A stretch of 64,000 bases of DNA from contig NZ_VJXX01000001.1 of assembly GCF_009377195.2 (NCBI RefSeq), positions 1,302,001-1,366,000 of the forward strand, in the 5' to 3' direction. Under the pieces are notes generated by a model. The model was not told where the DNA came from and ran no database searches. It saw only the letters and a list, made by a program, of their open reading frames with translations. Source of the DNA: Arthrobacter bussei (GTDB lineage Bacteria > Actinomycetota > Actinomycetes > Actinomycetales > Micrococcaceae). Positions 57,564 through 64,000 of the stretch are shown in pieces. The first letter of the stretch is position 1. The number at the start of each line of letters is the position of its first letter. Made by a program: the position numbers and the translations under genes.

Positions 57564-57662
57564 TCAGAAGACGACGGAGAAGAGGCCTGCGCCGATGCTC
57601 AGCACCAGGGCTGCGATGACGAGCCAGATGATCGGGGTGCGGAGCCTGCGCATGAGATCCAT
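57564..57662 (-). CDS. 32-residue one-helix membrane protein
   Basis: A microprotein with a basic start and one hydrophobic helix: MDLMRRLRTPIIWLVIAALV then LSIGAGLFSVVF. A TAGACT -10 box lies nine bases before the ATG, so the message has almost no leader; an in-frame ATG at 57653 is the alternative. It is divergent from the MFS gene at 57782. Short one-span proteins of this shape are common in actinobacteria; function unknown. Confidence 0.55.
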   Translation of the reverse strand: MDLMRRLRTPIIWLVIAALVLSIGAGLFSVVF

Positions 57663-57781
57663 AGTGCGGCCAGTCTAGCCGGAGGGTCCTCGGCGGGATG
57701 CGGACAACGACCGACCGCGTGCTCCGTCGCGTGCAGGCCGGCCCCTTCTGGGCCCGCCGCGCCGGACGTACACTGGGCGCC

Positions 57782-59299
57782 ATGACCGAGCAGGCCCCGG
57801 CCCCTCCGGGGTCCGGCACAGACGCACCCGGAGGAGTCGACCTCTCCGTGCGGTCCCCGGCCGAGCGCTCACGGACCTTCACCGGCATCCTTCTCAACAC
57901 CGGCGTCGCCAACATCACCACGAGCTACCTCTGGTTCGCGCTGACCTTCTGGGCCTATCTGGAGACCCGCAACGTGATCGCCACCGGGGTGATCGGCGGG
58001 GCCTACATGCTCCTGGTGGCGCTCTCGAGCATCAGCTTCGGCACCTTCGTGGACCGCTACCGCAAGGTGTCCGTGATGCGCTTCGCCGGCGCCTTCACGC
58101 TCGGGATGTTCGCCCTGGCCGGGGCCATGTTCCTCGTCACGCCCGAACCGACCCTCCTCGACCTGACACGGCCGTGGTTCTGGGTCTTCACCCTGATCGT
58201 GCTGATCGGGGCCGTCGTCGAGAACATGCGCAACATCGCGCTGTCGACGACGGTGACCATCCTGATCGAGCCGGACCGGAGGGCCAACGCGAACGGGCTC
58301 GTCGGCATGGTCCAGGGCCTGATGTTCATCATCACCTCGGTGCTCTCCGGATTGTCCGTGGGATTGCTCGGCATGGGCTGGACCATCGTCGTCGCGCTCG
58401 CACTCACCGCCCTGGCCTTCGTGCACCTGCTCACCCTGCGCATGCCGGAGGAGGTGCGTGCTGCCGCCACCGACGCCCACGGCGCTTTCGACCTCCGCGG
58501 ATCCTACGCCGCGGTCCTCGCCATCGCGGGCCTCTTCGCCCTGATCCTGTTCTCCACGTTCAACAACTTCGTCGGGGGCGTCTACATGGCGCTGATGGAT
58601 CCGTACGGGCTCGAGCTGTTCTCCGTCGAACTGTGGGGCACGTTCTTCGCCGTCGGGGCCTCCGGGTTCATCGTGGGCGGAGCCCTGATCGCGAAGTTCG
58701 GACTGGGGCGGAACCCCCTGCGCACCATGCTCGTCGCCGTCGTCCTCATGGGCGTCATCGGCGCCCTGTTCACCGTCCGTGAATGGGCCTGGCTGTATGT
58801 CCTCGGGATCTGGCTCTACCTCGTGCTGGTGCCGTTCATCGAGGCGGCCGAGCAGACGGTCATCCAGCGGGTGGTACCCCTCGAACGGCAGGGACGTGTC
58901 TTCGGGTTCGCCATGGCGTTCGAATCCGCAGCAGCTCCGGTCACCGCTTTCCTCATCGCCCCGCTCGCGCAGTTCTGGATCATCCCCTACGCCCGCTCGG
59001 AAGGTGGTGCGGCGCAGCTCGCCCCCCTCCTCGGCAACGGTACGTCCCGCGGGATCGCCCTGGTGTTCCTGGTGGCCGGCATCGTCATCATCGTCGCGGC
59101 CCTCCTCGCCTTCCTCACGCCCGTGTACCGCCGGATCTCGGCGTCCTACCGGGAGGGCACGGCCGACGGTGCGGACGGTGCGGACGGTGCGGACGGTGCG
59201 GACGGTGCGGACGGTGCGGACGGTGCGGACGGTGCGGACGGAGCGGAGGCGGCCGACGCCGAGGGGAGCGACGCCCCGTCCGGGAGCACGACACCCTAG
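57782..59299 (+). CDS. MFS transporter with repeat-expanded C-terminal tail
   Basis: A 505-residue transporter with twelve hydrophobic segments; SFGTFVDRYRKVSVMRFAGAF is the motif-A loop and the second half contains IEAAEQTVIQRVVPLERQGRVFGFAMAFESAAAP, typical of MFS groups related to enterobactin/macrolide exporters. After the last helix a cytosolic tail carries eight DGA triplets made by a 9-base tandem repeat, then AEAADAEG. TACACT lies seven bases before the ATG, so it is leaderless. Substrate unknown. Confidence 0.88.
   Translation: MTEQAPAPPGSGTDAPGGVDLSVRSPAERSRTFTGILLNTGVANITTSYLWFALTFWAYLETRNVIATGVIGGAYMLLVALSSISFGTFVDRYRKVSVMRFAGAFTLGMFALAGAMFLVTPEPTLLDLTRPWFWVFTLIVLIGAVVENMRNIALSTTVTILIEPDRRANANGLVGMVQGLMFIITSVLSGLSVGLLGMGWTIVVALALTALAFVHLLTLRMPEEVRAAATDAHGAFDLRGSYAAVLAIAGLFALILFSTFNNFVGGVYMALMDPYGLELFSVELWGTFFAVGASGFIVGGALIAKFGLGRNPLRTMLVAVVLMGVIGALFTVREWAWLYVLGIWLYLVLVPFIEAAEQTVIQRVVPLERQGRVFGFAMAFESAAAPVTAFLIAPLAQFWIIPYARSEGGAAQLAPLLGNGTSRGIALVFLVAGIVIIVAALLAFLTPVYRRISASYREGTADGADGADGADGADGADGADGADGADGAEAADAEGSDAPSGSTTP
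59165..59236 (+). repeat. 9-base tandem repeat (8 units of GACGGTGCG)
   Basis: Eight perfect copies of GACGGTGCG, followed by one degenerate copy (GACGGAGCG), encode (DGA)8 in the C-terminal tail of the MFS transporter. Perfect identity implies recent slippage. Confidence 0.97.
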
Positions 59300-59407
59300 G
59301 AGGTCCGGAGGCTGCACCGGTCACGCGCGCACCGACGTCGAACACCTGACACGGCCGCGACCGGTCGATCCGCACGGGTGGCCGGAACGCCGGGCTAGGC
59401 TGCCGCC

Positions 59408-60037
59408 ATGCGCAAAGACGTGATCCCCGACCCGGACTCCAGCCGTGCCTTCTACAGATTCCTGACCTCCGTCGTGGTGCCGAGGCCCATCGCGTGGATC
59501 TCCTCGACCTCGGCGGACGGTGTGGACAACCTCGCGCCCCACTCGTTCTTCACCATCGCCTCGGTCGACCCGCCGATCGTGCAGTTCACCTCCGTGGGCC
59601 GCAAGGACTCGGTCCGCAACATCGAGGCGACCGGCGAGTTCGTGGTCGCCTTCACGCCGGAGGATCTCTTCGAGGCCGTCAACGCGACCGGGACGAACTT
59701 CCCCCCGGATGTCAGCGAATTCGACGCAGCGGGGCTCACCCGTGAGCCGAGTGCGACCGTGGGCCCACCGCGCGTCCTCGAATCCCCGGTGGCCCTGGAG
59801 TGCCGGCTGCACCTGATCCAGGACATGGGTGACTGCACGCTCGTCTTCGGCGAGGTGCTGCACGCGGTCGTGTCGGAGGACATGCTCGACGGCGACCTGC
59901 CCTCGGTCCAGGCCCTGAAGCCCCTCTCCCGTCTCGGGAAGAACGAGTGGGGCACGGCCGGGACGGTCCGGGAGATCACGCGCATCCCGGTGCAGGACTG
60001 GCCCGGTCACTACGACGCGGAGAAAGCAACACCGTGA
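59408..60037 (+). CDS. flavin reductase family protein
   Basis: A 209-residue FMN-binding split-barrel protein of the DIM6/NTAB (flavin reductase-like) family. VVPRPIAWISSTSADGVDNLAPHSFFTIASVDPPIVQF (about 18-55) is the FMN-binding core, and KDSVRNIEATGEFVVAF follows. Such proteins reduce flavin or act as oxygenase partners. TAGGCT lies six bases before the ATG, a likely leaderless start. The downstream desaturase gene follows after a 116-base gap; a shared role is not shown. Confidence 0.88.
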   Translation: MRKDVIPDPDSSRAFYRFLTSVVVPRPIAWISSTSADGVDNLAPHSFFTIASVDPPIVQFTSVGRKDSVRNIEATGEFVVAFTPEDLFEAVNATGTNFPPDVSEFDAAGLTREPSATVGPPRVLESPVALECRLHLIQDMGDCTLVFGEVLHAVVSEDMLDGDLPSVQALKPLSRLGKNEWGTAGTVREITRIPVQDWPGHYDAEKATP

Positions 60038-60153
60038 CCTGCTCATGACATACGCTCAGCCACTCCTCAGGGACCTGACATACAGTGAGTGAATCTGCGG
60101 GTTAACACCCCACCCCGGGCTGGGAAGCCTTCCACCGGCCCCAGGGAATCCCA

Positions 60154-61236
60154 TTGAGCATTGCCGCCGCACCGCGTACCGTCCGTATCTCGAAGCCGAA
60201 CGATGTCGTCGCCTCCTACTCGGTCCTGCTCAAGCAGGTACGGAAGGAAGGACTGCTGAACCGCCGACGGCGCTTCTACGTCGCGGTGTTCTCCCTCCTG
60301 GCCCTGGCCATGGGCGCGGCATGGACGGGGTTCGCGCTCCTGGGTGACACGTGGTTCCAGCTGCTCATCGCCGCGGTGCTCGGCGTCGTCCTGACCCAGA
60401 TGGCCTTCCTCGCCCACGAGGCATCCCACCGCCAGATCTTCAGGACCCGCGGCGCCAACGACTGGTCGGGCCGCATCCTCGCCGCCGGCGTCGTCGGCAT
60501 CAGCTACGCCTGGTGGATGGACAAGCACACCCGCCACCACAACGACCCCAACACCAAGGGCAAGGACCCCGACATCGAGGTCGACACCATCTCGTTCCTC
60601 GAGGAGGACGCCGCCAAAGCCACAGGCCTCCAGGCGTGGATCACCCGCCGGCAGGGCTACCTCTTCTTCCCGCTGCTCACCATGGAGGGCATCAACCTCC
60701 ACGCCCGCTCCATCAGCACCCTCTTCGCCCGCCGCACCATCAAGGGCCGCTGGGTCGAACTCGCACTCCTCGGCGCGCGCTTCGGGGCGTACCTCGGCAT
60801 CCTCTTCTGGTTCCTGCCCGTCGGCATGGCGTTCGCGTTCCTCGGCGTCCAACTGGCCGTCTTCGGCGTCTACATGGGAGCGAGCTTCGCCCCGAACCAC
60901 AAAGGCATGCCCGTGGTCCCCAAGGACAGTAAGCTCGACTTCTTCCAGAAGCAGGTCCTGACCTCCCGCAACATCCGCGGCGGCTCCTTCGTGAACAACG
61001 CCTACGGCGGCCTCAACTTCCAGATCGAACACCACCTCTTCCCGGACATGCCACGCCCACACCTGCGCCGAGCGGCCGTGATCGTCCGCGAACACTGCGA
61101 ACGCCTCCGCGTCCCCTACACCGAAGTAGGCGTCGCCGCCTCCTACGGCGCCGTCGTCTCCTACCTCAACCGGGTAGGCCTCGCCGCCCGCGACCCCTTC
61201 GACTGCCCCATGGTCAACCGCTTCCGCCGCCCCTGA
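60154..61236 (+). CDS. membrane fatty acid desaturase
   Basis: A 360-residue membrane desaturase with four hydrophobic segments. The three histidine boxes are HEASH (box 1, about 89-93), HTRHHNDPN (box 2, about 125-133) and QIEHHLFPDMPR (box 3), which bind the diiron centre. It introduces double bonds into fatty acyl chains of membrane lipids. The start is TTG, preceded by CAGGGAATCCCA; no better start gives the full N-terminus. The upstream region has two TGACATAC copies 30 bases apart. Confidence 0.92.
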   Translation: MSIAAAPRTVRISKPNDVVASYSVLLKQVRKEGLLNRRRRFYVAVFSLLALAMGAAWTGFALLGDTWFQLLIAAVLGVVLTQMAFLAHEASHRQIFRTRGANDWSGRILAAGVVGISYAWWMDKHTRHHNDPNTKGKDPDIEVDTISFLEEDAAKATGLQAWITRRQGYLFFPLLTMEGINLHARSISTLFARRTIKGRWVELALLGARFGAYLGILFWFLPVGMAFAFLGVQLAVFGVYMGASFAPNHKGMPVVPKDSKLDFFQKQVLTSRNIRGGSFVNNAYGGLNFQIEHHLFPDMPRPHLRRAAVIVREHCERLRVPYTEVGVAASYGAVVSYLNRVGLAARDPFDCPMVNRFRRP

Positions 61237-61272
61237 CCCCGCGCCGGTAGGACGCCGCGGCGCGGCCCTGCC

Positions 61273-62676
61273 CTACAGGGCGGCCGCCGGATTCCGGAGC
61301 ACATGGGAGAGCACCGGACGCGTCGCGCGGAGCCCCAGCACCACGAGGCCGACACCTGCTGCGAGGCACCCCAGAATCACCGCCACGGACAGCGGTGCGA
61401 CGATCAGGGCCATCCCCGCGAGCGGCAGCACGACCACGACGGCCGTCGCAGCGCTGCCGATGGACACGACGAGCAGCGGGAGGAGGACGGCCCGCGTCCG
61501 GGACGCCTCCATGGTCCCCGTCGGCATACCCAGCCGGTCGAGCCCGACATACAGGTCCCGCCGGTCGAGCAGCAGGGAGGCCTGGGTGATACCCGCGGAG
61601 CAGGCGACCATCAGGAACGAGGCCACGATCGTGATGAGGACTCCCGTCCGGACGTCGTCGCCCAGGAAGCGCTCGCTCCCCTCGAGGGGCCCCGCCGCAT
61701 TCATGAGTGCAGCGCCCGTACCCGCGAACACCGCCACGAAGCACGTCATGGCCACGCCGCTCACCTGACGCCATGCCGCCTTCGGAGAATCGAGGATCTG
61801 CCGGGCAGCGAGGAGCCGCTCCAGGCTCCGCGCCGACCGCGCCTGGCGACGGGCGACGACCCCGATGGCCCACGGACCGATCAGGTTCAACACCCCCAGC
61901 GCCCCGCCGAATCCGACGGCGAGGACCACCACCACGGTCGCGAAGTCCTGGGCGCCACCCAGGTTCCCCATGACCACGGACACGACGGCGATGACGCAGA
62001 CGGCCACCACCGCACGCCACCAGTGCAGCTTCGGGACCTGCTGCCGGGTCCTGACGCCCAGCGGGGAGATCACGATCCTCCGGAGGCCCAGGACAGCACT
62101 CAGGGCGGCGAGCGCCACGATGCCGAGAGCGACCAGCGCGACCGGTCCCGGCCCCATCCACACCGCACCGCCCAGTGCTTCGCCCCGGAAGGGGATGAGC
62201 TGCACCAGCGGCAGGAGCAGGAGATGACCCACGATCCCGGCCAGCGCTCCCACTGCGGCGAGCATCATCGATTCCGCGACGGTCATGACGGCGACGGTCC
62301 CCGACGGAGCCCCGAGCAGCCGCAGGGTCGCGAGGCGTCCGTCCCGGCGTCGGGCGGAGAGCCTCGCTGCAGAGCCGCCGAGCGTCATGAGCGGCACCAC
62401 GAGCAACGAGGTCGCGATGGCGGCGAGCGCGAGGTAGAGCTGCCCTGTCTCGTCCTGCCACTGGAGAAAGGCGAGTCCGCCGGCGACGACGGTGAGCAGG
62501 AGAGCGGTCACGAACGCGAAGGCGGTGACGGGGAGGACGGACGAGGACAGGCCGTTGGCCGACGGCTTCGCGAGCAGCCAGGCGAGGCGGACGGCGACCC
62601 GCAGGGGTACGCCGGCACCTGCGGCCCCACCGATCGCCTCCGCTCGCGGGGACGCAGAACGCAGGGCCGCGCTCAC
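61273..62676 (-). CDS. FtsX-like ABC transporter permease
   Basis: A 467-residue permease of the MacB/FtsX-like class with about ten hydrophobic segments: VTAFAFVTALLLTVVAGGLAFL at the start, LATLRLLGAPSGTVAVMTVAESMM (the coupling helix area), and a second half with LYVGLDRLGMPTGTMEASR. The permease half is fused in one polypeptide, as in Streptomyces-type exporters of lipids or peptides. Its GTG start overlaps the stop codon of the ATPase gene (GTGA), so the two are coupled. A GTG at 62694 is the alternative start. Confidence 0.87.
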   Translation of the reverse strand: MSAALRSASPRAEAIGGAAGAGVPLRVAVRLAWLLAKPSANGLSSSVLPVTAFAFVTALLLTVVAGGLAFLQWQDETGQLYLALAAIATSLLVVPLMTLGGSAARLSARRRDGRLATLRLLGAPSGTVAVMTVAESMMLAAVGALAGIVGHLLLLPLVQLIPFRGEALGGAVWMGPGPVALVALGIVALAALSAVLGLRRIVISPLGVRTRQQVPKLHWWRAVVAVCVIAVVSVVMGNLGGAQDFATVVVVLAVGFGGALGVLNLIGPWAIGVVARRQARSARSLERLLAARQILDSPKAAWRQVSGVAMTCFVAVFAGTGAALMNAAGPLEGSERFLGDDVRTGVLITIVASFLMVACSAGITQASLLLDRRDLYVGLDRLGMPTGTMEASRTRAVLLPLLVVSIGSAATAVVVVLPLAGMALIVAPLSVAVILGCLAAGVGLVVLGLRATRPVLSHVLRNPAAAL

Positions 62677-63425
62677 GCCGCTGTCCCCGGGCACAGCGAG
62701 TCACGGACGATGCGCCCGTCGCGGAGGTGGACCGTCCGCGCGCACCGGCGGGCGACGTCGTCGTCGTGCGTGACGACCACGAGTGTCCGGCCCGTTCCCG
62801 TGGTCGACCGGAGCAGGATGTCCATGACCTCGGCGGACGTGCCGGAGTCGAGGGCGCCGGTAGGCTCGTCCGCGAAGACGACGCTCGCTCCCGACACCTG
62901 CGCGCGGGCGATGGCGACGCGCTGCGCCTGGCCGCCGGACAGCTGGCCGACGCGGCGGTCCTCCATGCCGCCCAGGCCGAGGGCCCCGAGCCATTGCGCC
63001 GCGGAGTGCTCGGCGCCCCGGCGGTCGACGCCCAGCAGCATGAGGGCGACGGCGACGTTCTCGAGAGCCGTGAGCTCGGGGATCAGGAGGCCCTGCTGGA
63101 AGACGAACCCGAAGGTCGAGCGCCGGAGTGCGGACCGGCGGCGGTCGTCGAGGCCCGCGACGTCGGTGGTGGCGCCGTCGAGCTGGAGGAGGACCTGCCC
63201 GGCGTCGGGCGTGACGATCCCCGCGAGGCAGTGCAGGAGGGTCGTCTTCCCGCCGCCCGAGGGACCCATGACGGCGACCGATTCACCGGCGCGGATGTCG
63301 AGGTCGAGCCCGGCGAGGGCCCGCGTGGCCTCGTAGGACTTGACGAGGCCACGGGCACTGAGGACGGCGGGCGGCAGGTGGGCGGGGGCGGCGGGCAGTG
63401 GTCTGCCGTGCTGGAAGGGGGTCAT
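62673..63425 (-). CDS. ABC transporter ATP-binding protein
   Basis: A 250-residue ATPase of the LolD/MacB-like class. Walker A is GPSGGGKT (about 54-61), the signature is LSGGQAQRVAIARAQ and Walker B VVFADEPTGALDS, with the D-loop and THDDDVA switch following. The N-terminal 20 residues are Pro-rich and extra. It pairs with the FtsX-like permease gene through a four-base GTGA overlap, forming a probable efflux or lipoprotein/peptide export system. The ATG at 63425 is taken. Confidence 0.93.
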   Translation of the reverse strand: MTPFQHGRPLPAAPAHLPPAVLSARGLVKSYEATRALAGLDLDIRAGESVAVMGPSGGGKTTLLHCLAGIVTPDAGQVLLQLDGATTDVAGLDDRRRSALRRSTFGFVFQQGLLIPELTALENVAVALMLLGVDRRGAEHSAAQWLGALGLGGMEDRRVGQLSGGQAQRVAIARAQVSGASVVFADEPTGALDSGTSAEVMDILLRSTTGTGRTLVVVTHDDDVARRCARTVHLRDGRIVRDSLCPGTAA

Positions 63426-63599
63426 GCCTCCATGCTTCCGGGGACCGGGTGCCGCCGCGTCGGGCCGGGGGCTGAACCGGACACGCCCACCTCATCCCGT
63501 GGTCGGAGATGACCCTGCACCCCGCGCCGCCGACCGCAAGGGGCTCCGGAAGCGCCCCTGGCCCGCTCACCCGCGGGAGGGACTCGCTACGGTGGAGGG

Positions 63600-63830
63600 A
63601 TGTTCTTCCTCTTCGGCCTCACCACGCGCGAGCAGCTCCGGTTCACCCGATCGGCGTCCTGCCGTTACTGCGGGCAGTTCGCCCCGCAGCAGGTGGTCCA
63701 GCGGAAGACCAAGCTGTCGGTGTTCTTCGTGCCGCTCCTCACGCTGAAGCGGACGCGGCTGCAGGTGTGCACCAACTGTGGCGGCACCTCGCGGATCAGC
63801 GGGTCGGAAGAACACGCACTCGCACGCTGA
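63600..63830 (+). CDS. zinc-ribbon domain protein, 76 residues
   Basis: A small protein built around a zinc ribbon: CRYCG (about residues 21-25) and CTNCGG (about 57-62), separated by KTKLSVFFVPLLTLKRTRLQV, a beta hairpin. The N-terminus (MFFLFGLTTREQL) is hydrophobic and typical of short actinobacterial zinc-ribbon proteins. GGAGGG immediately precedes the ATG, and TACGGT lies six bases upstream. Function unknown. It converges with the partial lyase gene, with three bases between the stop codons. Confidence 0.82.
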   Translation: MFFLFGLTTREQLRFTRSASCRYCGQFAPQQVVQRKTKLSVFFVPLLTLKRTRLQVCTNCGGTSRISGSEEHALAR

Positions 63831-63833
63831 CGG

Positions 63834-64000
63834 TCAGGCGTTCCACAGGCCGTACGAGTCGGCGAGCGAGGAGATCTTCTGTGCGCGGGCCAGGCGCGGC
63901 AGGTACGAACCGTCGCCCACCACGGCCCCCGCCGCGTGCTCACGCAGCAGCTCGGAGGCCCAGCTGATCTCGGACTCGCTCGGGGACAGGCCCCGGTTGA
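63834..64000 (-). CDS. HpcH/HpaI-CitE-like lyase, C-terminal fragment
   Basis: Only the last 54 complete codons of a gene that continues beyond the window are present. NRGLSPSESEISWASELLREHA and then VVGDGSYLPRLARAQKISSLADSYGLWNA resemble the C-terminal helices of HpcH/HpaI aldolase/citrate lyase-like CoA-ester lyases (GLSP-E-E-I-x-WA and D-G-x-x-P-L-A-R pattern). The assignment rests on this short region, so it needs the upstream sequence. Convergent with the zinc-ribbon gene. Confidence 0.6.
   Translation of the reverse strand, partial: NRGLSPSESEISWASELLREHAAGAVVGDGSYLPRLARAQKISSLADSYGLWNA

Noticed and set aside
57698-57781. Upstream extension of the MFS gene
   Set aside because: The sequence before 57782 is Arg-rich, has no ribosome site, and a TACACT box lies seven bases before the ATG at 57782.
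59165-59236. Direct repeats resembling a CRISPR array
   Set aside because: The units are only nine bases and contiguous, with no spacers; it is an in-frame coding microsatellite.
1-64000. Insertion sequence, prophage or genomic island
   Set aside because: No transposase, integrase, terminal repeats or phage genes were seen; the single tRNA has no recognisable integrated element beside it.

Overview
The window looks like a chromosomal segment of a high-GC actinobacterium, most likely of the Micrococcaceae (Arthrobacter and relatives). The basis is a very GC-rich composition, many GTG starts, frequent leaderless promoters (a TAnnnT box 6-7 bases before the start codon), DinB/mycothiol-transferase-type proteins, a FadR-type regulator beside an L-lactate dehydrogenase, and many small actinobacterial families (DUF2243, DUF4190, DUF1684, SHOCT). 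Species cannot be fixed from this sequence. I see no insertion sequence, prophage, CRISPR array, plasmid origin or rRNA; one tRNA-Ala(CGC) is present.

Layout. 0-6 kb: a VOC protein, a peroxiredoxin-like protein, a cyclic-di-GMP-I riboswitch driving a secreted GH26-type glycosidase, an endonuclease VIII-like glycosylase, a small paralogue-family protein and a drug-efflux MFS gene behind a LacI-type palindrome. 6-13 kb: a thioredoxin-reductase-like flavoprotein, malQ, MarR, an MBL hydrolase, a decayed P-loop gene, and an OFA-type MFS transporter with a 34-residue partner protein. 13-25 kb: an APC permease, thioesterase, DinB-like protein, quinone-oxidoreductase-like enzyme, GNAT protein, a frameshifted aldo/keto reductase, a TSUP exporter, a zinc metallopeptidase-like protein and a PdxH-type oxidase. 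25-34 kb: PAP2, TetR, two tandem APC permeases, a GAF sensor, DUF1684, a processive GT2 glycosyltransferase with a 76-residue membrane partner, and alkB. 34-46 kb: a second GNAT paralogue, a lactate-utilisation pair with its operator, an orphan anti-sigma factor, an HTH/SDR/dehydrogenase cluster, and DUF2243 plus a CtaG-like protein. 46-64 kb: a GH13 enzyme, the tRNA, a DHA2 efflux pump, an S10 peptidase, a GH15 glucoamylase, stress-type genes, a fatty acid desaturase, an ABC exporter pair and the end of an HpcH/CitE-type lyase.

How the genes relate. Carbohydrate turnover recurs (malQ, GH13, GH15, a riboswitch-controlled GH26 enzyme, a GT2 polysaccharide synthase). Lactate use is organised as a classic regulator/operator/enzyme unit. 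Three proteins share an uncharacterised FPEDL domain, twice fused to a GNAT fold and once alone. A recurrent imperfect palindrome (TAAG-N4-CTTA, often preceded by AAAGTA) lies on the sense strand upstream of several genes, some of stress-type families, and could define an undescribed regulon.

Cautions. Two genes carry single-base frameshifts (aldo/keto reductase at about 20831; HTH regulator at about 43500) and two more have ATC where the start codon is expected (43715 and 52754). These may be real or may be sequence errors; they should be checked against reads before being interpreted.
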